From: Acetobacter aceti NBRC 14818 | GTDB taxonomy: Bacteria > Pseudomonadota > Alphaproteobacteria > Acetobacterales > Acetobacteraceae | DNA length: 64,000 bases | Direction: 5' to 3' | NCBI RefSeq assembly: GCF_000193495.2 | Contig: NZ_AP023410.1 | Location: 2,294,001-2,358,000, forward strand | In this document: piece after piece, positions 55,647-64,000 of the stretch | Layout of the letters: each line of letters starts with the position of its first letter | Position numbering within the stretch: position 1 is the stretch's first letter | Made by a program: the position numbers and the translations under genes | The notes under the pieces: model-generated | The model's input: only the letters and a program-made list of their open reading frames with translations | What the model was told of the DNA's origin: nothing | Databases searched by the model: none

Positions 55647-56849
55647 ATGAATGCGTTAACTCGTAGGCCAGTCATTCTCCAGGTTCTGCCTGCTCTTGAT
55701 GCGGGCGGTGTGGAACGTGGCACCGTGGAGATGGTGCAGGCCATCGCGCAGGCTGGCGGGATACCGCTCGTCGCCAGTGCGGAAGGGCGGCTGGCCCCGA
55801 TGATCGCTTACTATGGTGGTCGCCATATTCCGCTGGAACTCGGTAGGAAGTCGCCCTTCGCCATTCTGCGGAATGCACGGAAACTCAAGGCGATTATCAG
55901 GAAGGAAAAGGTCAGCCTGGTCCATGCCCGCTCGCGCGCGCCTGCGTGGGCGGCGAAGCTGGCCTGCCGGTCGCGCAAGGTTCCTTTCATCACCACATGG
56001 CACGGGGTTCATAACGCAAGCTTCCGGGGCAAGAAGGCCTATAACGCCGTGCTGGCGGCAGGCGACCGTGTCATTGCCATCAGCCAGTTCATCGCGGACC
56101 GTCTGAGGCGGGAATATGAGGTCGGAGAAGATCGTCTTCGCATCATCCCTCGGGGGGCGGATACGGTGCAGTTCGATCCGGAAAACGTGCGCGGGGATCG
56201 TGTCAGTGCTGTTCTGAATTCATGGAACATCGAGGATGATGGGGCTGCGATCATTCTCATGCCAGCCCGGCTGACGGAGTGGAAAGGGCAGGGGCTGCTT
56301 CTGGAGGCACTTTCCATCATGATCCGGGAACGGTGGACGACGCGTCCGTGGGTCTGCGTTTTCGCGGGAGAGACTCCGGAGAAATCGGGTTTTCCGGCTC
56401 AGCTCAAATCACGTGTTGTCGAACTCGGTCTGACACCGCATGTGCGGTTCGGAGGGCATTGCACGGACATGCCGGCAGCTCTCGCCCTGTCGGAAATGGT
56501 GGTCGTGCCGTCCCTGCGGCCAGAGCCGTTCGGGCGTGTGGTGGTTGAGGCGCAGGCGATGGCGCGGCCGGTCATTGTCGCGGCGCATGGTGCGGCTGTG
56601 GAGACGGTCCGGCATGGTGAAACCGGCCTGCTGTTTCCACCCGGAGATGCGCGTGTTCTTGCGGAAATGATCGCCGCCACGCTGGAAGCGACGGATGAAG
56701 AGCGTATGGCGTTGGGTCATGCTGCCCGGCGCAACGTGCTGGAGCACTATACGACGCGGTCCATGCAGCAGGCGACGCTGGCGGTTTACGATGAAGTACT
56801 GGGTGGAGAGCTGGCCGGTCGTTTTGTGGAACGGGGCGTCGGAGAGTAG
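55647..56849 (+). CDS. glycosyltransferase family 4
   Basis: A 400-residue GT4 enzyme (GT-B fold). The opening PVILQVLPALDAGGVERGTVEMV, the middle VIAISQFIADRL and IIPRGADTVQFDP, and the C-terminal PSLRPEPFGRVVVEAQAMARPVIVAAHGA are diagnostic. It is likely to use a nucleotide sugar in lipopolysaccharide or capsule assembly. Start could be the GTG at 55629 instead. An IS fragment begins directly after its stop codon. Confidence 0.91.
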   Translation: MNALTRRPVILQVLPALDAGGVERGTVEMVQAIAQAGGIPLVASAEGRLAPMIAYYGGRHIPLELGRKSPFAILRNARKLKAIIRKEKVSLVHARSRAPAWAAKLACRSRKVPFITTWHGVHNASFRGKKAYNAVLAAGDRVIAISQFIADRLRREYEVGEDRLRIIPRGADTVQFDPENVRGDRVSAVLNSWNIEDDGAAIILMPARLTEWKGQGLLLEALSIMIRERWTTRPWVCVFAGETPEKSGFPAQLKSRVVELGLTPHVRFGGHCTDMPAALALSEMVVVPSLRPEPFGRVVVEAQAMARPVIVAAHGAAVETVRHGETGLLFPPGDARVLAEMIAATLEATDEERMALGHAARRNVLEHYTTRSMQQATLAVYDEVLGGELAGRFVERGVGE

Positions 56850-57135
56850 CGGACTTCAGAGCTTTGCCTTCTGCCCGCTCAATAGCCTTTTGTGCCGCCT
56901 GGCGCTTATGAGCCGGAAGCTTGTCCATCACGACAATATCGCCCGGTTTCTGTGTCGTTACGGGAACCTGTTCGACGGAGACCTGAAAGACCATGCTGTT
57001 TCATTGGACCATCATGCACGAAGGACGCGGTCATGCCTGTCTGGCGCAGGCCCCCGGTAAACGTCGTAGCCTTCCAGTGGTTGTGTGGCTGGCACACCGA
57101 CCTGACAGCGTTCCCCGCGTAAGGCGCGACCACGC
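56850..57135 (-). pseudogene. IS630-family transposase remnant
   Basis: On the minus strand the text NHWKATTFTGGLRQTGMTASFVHDGPM, then in a second frame KPGDIVVMDKLPAHKRQAAQKAIERA, is the central part of an IS630-type DDE transposase (GDIVVMDNLPAHK holds the second catalytic Asp). At least one frameshift separates the two pieces and both ends of the gene are gone. It lies right behind the GT4 gene. Confidence 0.8.
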
Positions 57136-57460
57136 AGGCAGGCGGAGTGACCGGTTTTGTCGATTCAAAGAACCGAGGTGGCTTCACCGGATAAACCGGT
57201 TGTACAAGGTCTTGTGAGGGGTATCGGCTTTCGGTGCGTCTTTCCACGGAAGACTGTTACGGATCACGTAAACAATCCCGCTCAGAATACGACAGTCATC
57301 CACACGGGGAACCCCGTGAGCCAGAGGGAAAACGGCCTGATCCGTTCCTTCTGACGCCCGGACAGTAAAAACGCGTCACTCACAGACCCACTCTCCATCG
57401 GCAGGCCTGTGAATCACGACGTCTCGCTCAGTTCAATGAATTAACAGGTTCTGAGCCTAA
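57136..57460 (-). pseudogene. IS5-family transposase remnant, copy 1
   Basis: Read on the minus strand from 57460: an end sequence GGCTCAGAACCTGTTAATTC, then a transposase N-terminus (SDAFLLSGRQKERIR, frameshift, LAHGVPRVDDCRILSGIVYVIRN, KDAPKADTPHKTLYNRFIR, stop). It matches the copy at 61826, which shares the same end sequence and protein text. It is broken by a one-base deletion and a stop codon and abuts the IS630 piece. Confidence 0.8.
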
Positions 57461-57481
57461 CTTGCCGCATTTCTGAAAAAA

Positions 57482-57880
57482 TCAGAGACCAGCAGGCACT
57501 TTGCCACCGTTTTCCGCCAGTTTCTGGCGGACTTCCTTGATCAGCCACACATTCATGGTGGCCGAGTCGTTCTGGTCGCCTGTATATTTCAGCTCTGTCG
57601 CCAGTTGCTTGCGGGCGTCAAGGGAGCTGTCCAGACCGAGCAGCTTGAGCAGATCAACGATCGACTCTTTCCAGTTCAGCTGCTGGCTGGACTTCGCCGC
57701 CAGAGCTGTCAGGACCGCATCGACATCAACAGGCGCAGCAGGAGCTGCTGACGCCGGAGCGCTGGCGCTGGCAGTCCCAGCTGCAGGAGTAGCGGCTGTG
57801 GCCGTCTGTGCAGTTGCGGAAGGCGTTGCAGCCTCGGCATGGCCGAAAATGGCGGAGACGATCTTACCGAAAATGCTCAT
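57482..57880 (-). CDS. DUF3597 domain protein
   Basis: A 132-residue protein starting at ATG 57880 with a GGGAG site. The N-terminus MSIFGKIVSAIFG is a helix; a low-complexity Ala/Pro/Thr linker spans about residues 17-50; the C-terminal half (VDVDAVLTALAAKSSQQLNWKESIVDLLKLLGLDSSLDARKQLATELKY in parts) is the DUF3597 domain, also described as LysM-adjacent small protein. Function unknown. It is 75 bases downstream of ahcY on the same strand. Confidence 0.88.
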   Translation of the reverse strand: MSIFGKIVSAIFGHAEAATPSATAQTATAATPAAGTASASAPASAAPAAPVDVDAVLTALAAKSSQQLNWKESIVDLLKLLGLDSSLDARKQLATELKYTGDQNDSATMNVWLIKEVRQKLAENGGKVPAGL

Positions 57881-57955
57881 GAGAGAACTCCCTCTCTGGG
57901 TTGCGTATGACGTAGTGAGTGATCCCGTCCGGCTGGAAGGGACCACTCAGGCCAA

Positions 57956-59257
57956 TCAGTAACGGTATTCTTCGTGCTTGAAGGGACCGTTGACCGGCAC
58001 ACCGATATAATCGGCCTGCGCCTGACTCAGTTTCGAAAGATGCGCGCCAACTTTGGCCAGATGAAGGGCAGCGACCTTTTCATCCAGCTGCTTTGGCAGC
58101 GTGTAGACCTTCGCTTCATACTGACCCGGCTTCGCCGTCCACAGCTCGATCTGGGCGAGCGTCTGGTTGGTGAAGGACGCCGACATCACGAAGGACGGAT
58201 GACCTGTGGCGTTACCAAGGTTCACCAGACGGCCTTCGGACAGCAGGATCACACTCTTGCCGTTGGAGAAGATGACTTCGTCCACCTGCGGCTTGATGTT
58301 GTCCCATTTGAAGTTGCGCAGCGCACCGACTTCGATTTCGGAGTCAAAGTGACCGATGTTGCAGACGATGGCGCGGTGCTTCATCTCGCGCATGTGCTCG
58401 AGACGGATCACGCCTTCGTTGCCCGTCGCCGTCACGAAGATGTCGCCACGCGGAGCGGCGTCTTCCATCGTCACGACCTCGTAGCCTTCCATCGCCGCCT
58501 GCAGGGCGCAGATCGGGTCGATTTCAGTCACGAGCACGCGGCAGCCGGCGTTGCGGAGGGACGCAGCGGAACCCTTGCCCACATCGCCATAACCGGCAAC
58601 GACGGCAACCTTGCCGGCCATCATCACGTCGGTGCCACGACGGATCGCGTCGACGAGGCTCTCACGGCAGCCATACAGGTTGTCGAATTTGGACTTGGTC
58701 ACGCTGTCGTTGACGTTGATCGCCGGAACCTTGAGCGTGCCTTCCTTCTGCATCTTCCACAGACGGTGAACACCCGTGGTCGTCTCTTCGGACAGGCCGC
58801 GCACGTCTTTCAGCAGCTCAGGGAACTTGTCGTGCATCATGACGGTGAGATCGCCGCCATCGTCGAGGATCATGTTCGGCGTCCAGCCGTCCGGTCCCTT
58901 GATGGTCTGCTCGATGCACCAGTCGAACTCTTCGTCGTTCAGGCCTTTCCAGGCGAAGACCGGAATACCAGCGGCTGCGATGGCGGCTGCGGCGTGATCC
59001 TGAGTCGAGAAGATGTTGCAGGACGACCAGCGGACAGTCGCGCCGAGAGCAGTCAGCGTCTCGATCAGCACGGCGGTCTGGATCGTCATGTGCAGGCAGC
59101 CGGCGATACGCGCGCCCTTGAGCGGCTGGCTTGCGCCATATTCCTTGCGAAGCGCCATCAGGCCGGGCATTTCGTCCTCGGCAAGAGAGATTTCCTTGCG
59201 GCCCCACTCTGCGAGGGAAATGTCCTTGACCTTGTAGTCGGTGAATTCTGCGCTCAT
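57956..59257 (-). CDS. ahcY: adenosylhomocysteinase
   Basis: A 433-residue NAD-dependent enzyme that splits S-adenosylhomocysteine to adenosine and homocysteine. [21 protein letters not shown] is the NAD site; [18 protein letters not shown] and the C-terminal [18 protein letters not shown] are diagnostic. The start has an AGGACG site. It keeps methylation reactions running. Confidence 0.98.
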   Translation of the reverse strand: MSAEFTDYKVKDISLAEWGRKEISLAEDEMPGLMALRKEYGASQPLKGARIAGCLHMTIQTAVLIETLTALGATVRWSSCNIFSTQDHAAAAIAAAGIPVFAWKGLNDEEFDWCIEQTIKGPDGWTPNMILDDGGDLTVMMHDKFPELLKDVRGLSEETTTGVHRLWKMQKEGTLKVPAINVNDSVTKSKFDNLYGCRESLVDAIRRGTDVMMAGKVAVVAGYGDVGKGSAASLRNAGCRVLVTEIDPICALQAAMEGYEVVTMEDAAPRGDIFVTATGNEGVIRLEHMREMKHRAIVCNIGHFDSEIEVGALRNFKWDNIKPQVDEVIFSNGKSVILLSEGRLVNLGNATGHPSFVMSASFTNQTLAQIELWTAKPGQYEAKVYTLPKQLDEKVAALHLAKVGAHLSKLSQAQADYIGVPVNGPFKHEEYRY

Positions 59258-59383
59258 GTGACGTCCTGTTCTAAGAAAAGCAGGCCCCCTATACAGGCTG
59301 AACGGCTGTCATGCCAACAGAAGCGTGCAAGAGAGGGTGGATTGGCGGTTGCGCAATCCGGGCGGATTACGGACAGTCGCCTT

Positions 59384-59599
59384 ATGTGGAATGAACCCTA
59401 CCTTGAAACCTGCTGCCGGTCGGCGCTGCATCGCCTCAGTCTTTCCGGCAGTCATGGACGGTCGCACGGGCTGAAAGATGAGCCCTGTCTTGAACGGCTG
59501 ACACGCAAGGGACTGGCCTGCGTCGGAGAAGACGACCGCTTTCACATCACGCAGGATGGTGAGGCGCGCCATCGCGTCGAGGTTCTGAAGCAGACATGA
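59384..59599 (+). CDS. small hypothetical protein upstream of the repressor
   Basis: A 71-residue protein from ATG 59384. It reads as a small winged-helix-like fold (DEPCLERLTRKGLACVGEDDRFHITQDGEARHRVEVL), which resembles the C-terminal half of small helix-turn-helix proteins. Its stop overlaps the next start by four bases (ATGA), which shows that the frame is translated. Longer frames on this strand run antisense to ahcY and are not real. Confidence 0.6.
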   Translation: MWNEPYLETCCRSALHRLSLSGSHGRSHGLKDEPCLERLTRKGLACVGEDDRFHITQDGEARHRVEVLKQT

Positions 59600-60243
59600 G
59601 GGCAGACCGGCCAGAGCAGATATGGGACGCCATCGACCGGCTTGCCTTTGAAAAAGGCCTCACGCCTTCCGGACTGGCGCGTGCTGCCGGACTGGATCCT
59701 ACGGCGCTCAATCCGTCGAAACGTCATATGGCCGATGGGCGGGTTCGTCTGCCCCGCATGGAGACCATGCTGGCGTTGCTGCGGGCCGCCAGCATGTCGT
59801 GGCATGATTTCGCCGATTATCTGGCCGGAGAGACGAAGCGCGGACAGGAGGGGCCGGAACGCAGGTCGCTGACCGGACGGATAAAGGTTGTCGAATTTTC
59901 CCGGCTTGGGACAGCTGAACTGTTTGATCGCGCCCATCTGCCTGTCCCGCATCTATGGGCAGAGGCAAATTCCCCGTTTGCAGACGCCGGACCGCATGAC
60001 TACGCCATCCGGTTGGATAGCGCCGTCTATGAGCCGTCTTTCCGACAGGGCAGTCTGCTGCTGGTCACTCCGGCGAGCGTGATTCACACAGGTGATCGGG
60101 TGATTTTCTGCGCGCCCTCTCCCGTCATTGCCATTGCGGATCAGGGTACGGAGAACGGATGGAGGGTGACCACACTCAGTGGAGAAGATCTCACCATTCC
60201 GACGGCTTCTCCGGCTCACAGGGTGACAGCAGCCACATTGTGA
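59596..60243 (+). CDS. XRE/S24 LexA-like repressor
   Basis: A 215-residue protein with an N-terminal helix-turn-helix (IDRLAFEKGLTPSGLARAAGLDPTALNPSKR) and a C-terminal S24-like beta domain (AIRLDSAVYEPSFRQGSLLLVTP, then TGDRVIF). Phage-type repressors of this kind cleave themselves with a Ser-Lys pair. Here a Ser is present in DSAV but the place for the Lys (normally in an AKEL-type strand) reads AIADQ, so self-cleavage is unlikely. Translation is coupled to the small gene before it. Target unknown. Confidence 0.82.
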   Translation: MRADRPEQIWDAIDRLAFEKGLTPSGLARAAGLDPTALNPSKRHMADGRVRLPRMETMLALLRAASMSWHDFADYLAGETKRGQEGPERRSLTGRIKVVEFSRLGTAELFDRAHLPVPHLWAEANSPFADAGPHDYAIRLDSAVYEPSFRQGSLLLVTPASVIHTGDRVIFCAPSPVIAIADQGTENGWRVTTLSGEDLTIPTASPAHRVTAATL

Positions 60244-60305
60244 AAGATGTTTTGGCGGAGCGACCCGGTTTCCTTGATCATGATCTGTTAAAGCAGATGG
60301 GTGCT

Positions 60306-60332
60306 GGACTCTTCCCTATACTTGAAGAGTCC
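60306..60332. other. inverted repeat downstream of the repressor gene
   Basis: GGACTCTTC and GAAGAGTCC are perfect nine-base complements with a nine-base loop. No T-run follows, so it is either a weak terminator or an operator. It lies between converging repressor and aroA genes. Confidence 0.45.
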
Positions 60333-60440
60333 CCAACCTTTATTCCAACAGGTCGGGATCAAAGGAACTGCGTCCCTTTGTGGGGTTCGGGGCAAAGCTC
60401 TGGAGTGTGCTGACAACGGAGAACTGAAGATCAGTCGGTG

Positions 60441-61700
60441 TCACTCATTGATCAGAGAGACACCAAGGCTGCTCAACGCATCCCAGTATCCGGGATAGGT
60501 CTTGCCCACGCAGGCAGGATCCAGAATGGTGATGCCGTCGATCTTCAGGCCTGCCAGTGCGAACGCCATGGCGATACGGTGATCGGAATAGGTTTCGATC
60601 CGTGCTGGAAGCAATTGTCCTGTCAGGGCGGGATCACTGTTTACAATCAGGTCGTCTCCGTCTTCCCGTGCCAGACCAGCTTTAATCCGGTTGAGTTCGG
60701 TGGAAAGCGCTGAGATGCGGTCGCATTCCTTGACCCGCAGATTGCGGATACCGACGAAGCGCACAGGTGTGGCGTTGAACGCTGCAAGCACGGCCAGAGT
60801 GGGGATGGCGTCCTGCATCTGTGACCCATCGATTTCCGCAGGCATGTGCGGAAAAAGCGAGATCATGTTGAAAGCTTTTGCGTCCGGCTGAGAAAAGGAT
60901 TCTGGCGCGAGCCCCACATCAATCTTTCCGCCGGTCAGGGCAGCGGCAGCCCAGAGATAGGTGGCGGCGGAGGCGTCCGGTTCAATCCGGAAATCCGTTG
61001 CCTTGTAAGGCGACGGCGTGACATGCCAGCTCATTTCTCCTTGCGGCTCAACCTTGCCACCAAAAGCTTTCATCGCCGCGACAGTAAGATCAACATAGCC
61101 ACGGGCGTCGAGGCTGCTTCCTTCCAGCACGACATCGGTTGGCGCATCGGCGCGGCCGGCAGCCATCAGGATGGCCGAGATATACTGGCTGGAAAGACCA
61201 GCATCGATTGTAACCTTTCCGCCGGAAAGATGTCCCGTGCCTTCTACTGTCACCGGAGGGCAGCCGGTCGGGGCAGAAATGGTGACGCCCAGAGAGGACA
61301 GGGCTGTGATCAGCGGCGCAATCGGACGCTTCTGCATATGGGCGTTGCCGTCCAGAACGACTGTGCCTTTTACATAGGGCGCGGCAGCAGTCAGAAAACG
61401 GACTGCGGTTCCGGCGTTGCCGAGAAACAGCGGTTCGGAAGGTGCGGCGAATGTGCCGTTTCCCTTCACAACAAAGCTGGTGTCTGTCGGCTCTTCGACA
61501 CTGACACCCATCAGGCGCAGTGCTGCTGCCATATACAGCGTATCGTCGCTTTTGAGCGCGCCGGTCAGATGGCTTTGTCCGTTAGCCAGAGCCGCAAGCA
61601 GAAGCGCACGGTTGGTGATGGATTTTGATCCCGGCAACTCGATCTGGCCATTCAATGGGCCTGCGGGTGGAACGATGCGGAGTGCGGAAACGGCGACCAT
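60441..61700 (-). CDS. aroA: 3-phosphoshikimate 1-carboxyvinyltransferase (EPSP synthase)
   Basis: A 419-residue shikimate-pathway enzyme. LPGSKSITNRALLLAALA is at residues about 23-40, GNAGTAVRFLTAAA and the DPDAS-type EPDASAATYLWAAAAL part follow, and the end has RIETYSDHRIAMAFALAGL. The ATG at 61700 has an AGAGG site; the frame to 61742 adds 14 unrelated residues. Sequence features place it in a normal aroA type; class II glyphosate tolerance cannot be judged by eye. Confidence 0.96.
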   Translation of the reverse strand: MVAVSALRIVPPAGPLNGQIELPGSKSITNRALLLAALANGQSHLTGALKSDDTLYMAAALRLMGVSVEEPTDTSFVVKGNGTFAAPSEPLFLGNAGTAVRFLTAAAPYVKGTVVLDGNAHMQKRPIAPLITALSSLGVTISAPTGCPPVTVEGTGHLSGGKVTIDAGLSSQYISAILMAAGRADAPTDVVLEGSSLDARGYVDLTVAAMKAFGGKVEPQGEMSWHVTPSPYKATDFRIEPDASAATYLWAAAALTGGKIDVGLAPESFSQPDAKAFNMISLFPHMPAEIDGSQMQDAIPTLAVLAAFNATPVRFVGIRNLRVKECDRISALSTELNRIKAGLAREDGDDLIVNSDPALTGQLLPARIETYSDHRIAMAFALAGLKIDGITILDPACVGKTYPGYWDALSSLGVSLINE

Positions 61701-61825
61701 GAGACCTCTGCCCTGTAGCTGACAGGGGTGTTTAACACACAAGGAGCGTTCTGTCTGATGGGGGGCTCAAATGCACCGCAGCAGGAGAGAGGCACTGTCA
61801 GAACGCAGTCTGACTCAGAGTGATC

Positions 61826-62432
61826 TAGACTCAGGCCCTGTTAATTCATTGAGCTGAGCGAGTTGTTGTGATTCACAGGCTGATCGAGGAGGAGAAGTCT
61901 GCGAGTGACGCGTTTTTGCTTTCTGAGCGTCAGATGGATCTGATCAGGCTATTTTTCCCACTGGCGCATGGAGTTCCGTGCGTGGATGACCGCCGTGTTC
62001 TGGGCGGGATTGTTTACGTCATCCGTAACGGTCTTCAGTGGAAAGACGCCCCGAAAGCGTATGGTACGCACAAGACTTTATACAATCGTTTCATTTGCTG
62101 GAGCCGTCTCGGTGTCTTTGACAGGATTTTCGTCGCCCAGACAAAGCAGGCAGATCACACCGCCTAATAGATTGATGCGACACATCTCAAAGCGCACAGA
62201 ACGGCAGCGTCTTTGCTCAAAAAGGGGCTTTTCCCCGCGATATCGGACGGACAAAAAGGTGATCTGACCACCAGAATCCACTCCATAATCGATGTCACGG
62301 GAAAGGCTATGGCTCTTTCCCTGCTCCCCGGGCAGAGAGTCATATCAATGAAGCAGAGCCGCTTCTGGATGGAGTCGATCCCAAGGCCCTCATCGCCGGC
62401 AGGGTTTGTACAGAAACATTATTGGAATTAAC
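61826..62432 (+). mobile_element. IS5-family element remnant, copy 2
   Basis: Starts with the same end sequence as copy 1 (GACTCAGGCCCTGTTAATTC) and carries a transposase in pieces: LIEEEKSASDAFLLSERQMDLIRLFFPLAHGVP (about 61880-61980), VDDRRVLGGIVYVIRNGLQWKDAPKAYGTHKTLYNRFICWSRLGVFDRIF, then after a gap IDATHLKAHRTAASLLKKGLFP and LTTRIHSIIDVTGKAMALSLLPGQ. Internal deletion and frameshifts make it inactive. Its right end cuts into arsO. Confidence 0.82.
61868..62167 (+). pseudogene. IS5 transposase N-terminal fragment
   Basis: A 99-codon open frame inside the element, the longest surviving part of the transposase. It contains the HTH-type N-terminus and the first part of the DDE fold (VDDRRVLGGIVYVIRNG) but ends before the catalytic triad is complete. 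The intact family protein is about 250 residues or more. Confidence 0.75.
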
Positions 62433-62631
62433 TGACGACACGTCCTACGAACGCGGGCGAGGGCAGATGCAGGGAGTCCCAGCCATGCACCCATGCACCA
62501 CCCGCCTGCGTCCCGTTATCAAGAATGACGTAACGCAGTCCGGTCCGTCGTAGAAAATACGACGCGGCGAGGGCCGCCTGACCGCCTCCCACGATCACAA
62601 CATCGAACTGTTCCGCCATTGCCCGGCTCAC
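62428..62631 (-). pseudogene. arsO, truncated flavoprotein monooxygenase
   Basis: Only the first 66 residues remain: an FAD-binding beta-alpha-beta with GGGQAALAASYFLRR and the next strand YVILDNG, then GGAWVHGWDSLHLPSPA, after which the text turns into IS5 flank and stops. Intact ArsO-type enzymes have about 350 or more residues. The start (GTG overlapping the arsH stop as GTGA, or ATG at 62619) places it as the last gene of the ars operon. It is not functional as seen. Confidence 0.8.
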
Positions 62632-63350
62632 AGACTTTCCGGGAGACGGAATTCCGCCTTGCGTTCGCTGTAGCGATCAACGAGGTAGTCGGCCCGGTCG
62701 CGCAGCAGCCATGTGAACTTCATAAGCTCTTCCATGACATCTACCATCCGGTCATAGAGGGGGGATGGCTTCATCCGGTCATCGTCACCGAACTGGGTAT
62801 AGGCCATCGGCACGCTGGACTGATTGGGGACGGTGAACATCCGCATCCACCGGCCCAGCACCCGTAGGGCATTGACGGAATTGAAGCTCTGCGATCCGCC
62901 TGATACCTGCATGACAGCCAGCGTGCGGCCCTGTGTCGGGCGGACCGCCCCTTCGGAGAGCGGCAGCCAGTCGATCTGGTTCTTGAATACGGCGGTAATG
63001 TTGCCGTGCCGTTCGGGGCTGCACCAGACCTGGCCTTCAGACCAGATCGAGAGTTCCCGCAGTTCCCGCACCTTCGAATGACTTGCGGGCACGGAATCCG
63101 CTACCGGCAGGCCGGTCGGGTCGAACACCCGTGTCTCGGCCCCCAGCACCTTCAGGATGCGTTCTGCCTCAAGCACCAGCAACCGGCTGAAGGATCGGGG
63201 GCGTAAAGAGCCATAGAGCAGAAGGATACGCGGCGGATGGTCCACACGCGGTTGCGGTTCCAGCCGCGCGAGATCGACCGGTTCAAGATATTCGGGGTGG
63301 AGGGCCGGCAAGTCAGGTTCGGTCATTGTGATATCGGTCCATTCATGCAT
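62628..63350 (-). CDS. arsH: ArsH-type NADPH-dependent FMN reductase
   Basis: A 240-residue flavoprotein of the arsenic-resistance group that oxidises trivalent organoarsenicals. [23 protein letters not shown] and [50 protein letters not shown] (in parts) are characteristic. I start at the ATG that overlaps the arsB stop (TAATG at 63350); MTEPDL at 63326 is the alternative. Downstream it overlaps truncated arsO. Confidence 0.94.
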   Translation of the reverse strand: MHEWTDITMTEPDLPALHPEYLEPVDLARLEPQPRVDHPPRILLLYGSLRPRSFSRLLVLEAERILKVLGAETRVFDPTGLPVADSVPASHSKVRELRELSIWSEGQVWCSPERHGNITAVFKNQIDWLPLSEGAVRPTQGRTLAVMQVSGGSQSFNSVNALRVLGRWMRMFTVPNQSSVPMAYTQFGDDDRMKPSPLYDRMVDVMEELMKFTWLLRDRADYLVDRYSERKAEFRLPESL

Positions 63351-64000
63351 TACGGGTGGCTGATTAGAGGCAGCCACAGGGCCAGTGCCAGGAGTGTGAC
63401 CAGCAGGACGGGAGGTGTGATCACCAGACCCACCTTCATATATTGCCCCCACGTGACCCGATGGTTCTTGGACGCCAGCACATGCAGCCAGAGCAGTGTC
63501 GCGAGACTGCCGATCGGCGTGAATTTCGGCCCGAGGTCGCAGCCGATGATGTTGGCATAGATCATCAGGTCATGGGTCAGCGGGGTGAGGTCGTGAGCCT
63601 GTTGGATCGCCAGCGCCCCGACCAGCACACTCGGCATATTGTTCATGATGGACGACAGAACAGCCGCTAGAAAGCCGGTGCCGATGGTGGCCGTGAACGT
63701 CCCTTGATGACCGAGCCAGACCAGTGCGGTCGCAAGGTAGTCAGTCAGCCCAGCATTGCGCAGCCCGTAGACCACCAGATACATGCCCAGGGAGAAGATC
63801 ACGATCTGCCACGGGGCGCCCCGCAGCACCTTGCGAACAGGGATGACCCGACCATATCCGGCGACGAGCAACAGGATTCCGGCGGCCAGGCAGGCCACGA
63901 CACAGACCGGGATATGAAACGGCGCCGTCAGGAAATAGGCCGCCAGAACCAGGGCCAGCAGTGGAAATGCCGCCCGGAATACATGAGGGTCACGAATGGC
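63350..64000 (-). CDS. arsB: arsenite efflux permease ArsB/NhaD-type, C-terminal part (cut by window edge)
   Basis: At least 216 residues of a membrane protein with six or more helices; the frame stays open to the right edge. [38 protein letters not shown] and [20 protein letters not shown] are typical of the ArsB/NhaD ion-transporter family and match the arsenite pump ArsB. Its stop overlaps the arsH start (TAATG), so arsB-arsH-(arsO) are one operon read leftward. The promoter and any arsR lie outside the window. Confidence 0.9.
   Translation of the reverse strand, partial: AIRDPHVFRAAFPLLALVLAAYFLTAPFHIPVCVVACLAAGILLLVAGYGRVIPVRKVLRGAPWQIVIFSLGMYLVVYGLRNAGLTDYLATALVWLGHQGTFTATIGTGFLAAVLSSIMNNMPSVLVGALAIQQAHDLTPLTHDLMIYANIIGCDLGPKFTPIGSLATLLWLHVLASKNHRVTWGQYMKVGLVITPPVLLVTLLALALWLPLISHP

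Noticed and set aside
57974..59599. Long open frame (about 541 codons) on the plus strand
   Set aside because: It runs antisense to ahcY and is a codon-bias shadow; only its last 72 codons (59384-59599) look like a real gene.

Overview
The window reads as chromosomal DNA of an alphaproteobacterium, most likely an acetic acid bacterium (Acetobacteraceae). The basis is the overall gene repertoire, a high-GC coding style, tight ATGA/GTGA gene overlaps, the argD-argF-hslO order, a divergent hemE/maf pair around an origin-like intergenic region, a Hint-domain protein and a short interspersed hairpin repeat. Family-level placement is inference; no 16S gene is present.

Layout. 1-3.3 kb: start of an M1 aminopeptidase (runs off the left edge), then an exported adenosine-deaminase-like protein and a purine nucleoside permease (purine salvage). 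3.5-9.2 kb, minus strand: argD, argF, a small protein, hslO, an unknown protein and a lipoprotein. 9.5-19.9 kb is the most distinctive block. It holds a UrtABCDE-type urea/amide ABC importer, a giant NCS1-permease/hybrid histidine kinase fusion, a LuxR-type response regulator and formamidase (amiF). The same 16-bp palindrome (TACGTC-N4-GACGTA) lies in front of urtA/the kinase and again in front of amiF. I read this as a nitrogen-scavenging regulon for urea or short amides with its own transporter-like sensor; no urease is in the window.

20-30 kb: mntH, a PLP aminotransferase, a Hint-domain protein, a 780-bp AT-rich gap with a perfect 19-bp-arm palindrome, an IclR/GlcG-like/MFS set, a three-gene phage-tail-like remnant with its own terminators, and a Spy-like periplasmic protein. 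30.5-34 kb: hemE-HAD-hemJ diverge from maf across a 380-bp region with DnaA-box-like sites and fifteen GTAC tetramers, which I propose as the chromosomal origin; tRNA-Ala(GGC) follows. 34-45 kb: an S9 peptidase, a ZntB/CorA transporter, an OmpR/EnvZ-type pair, mnmA-fdx-cysteine desulfurase and thiC under a TPP riboswitch. 45-56.8 kb: ung, rimI-tsaB-nitroreductase, an iron-type ABC importer, an NsrR/Rrf2-like regulator lacking the cluster cysteines, thrS, two glycosyltransferases and a TPR protein.

56.8-64 kb: a graveyard of IS630 and IS5 fragments, a DUF3597 protein, ahcY, a small protein plus an S24-like repressor, aroA, and a second IS5 fragment. That second fragment truncates arsO at the end of an arsB-arsH-arsO arsenic operon that leaves the window on the right. 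Five copies or partial copies of a ~78-bp nested hairpin repeat are scattered between genes.
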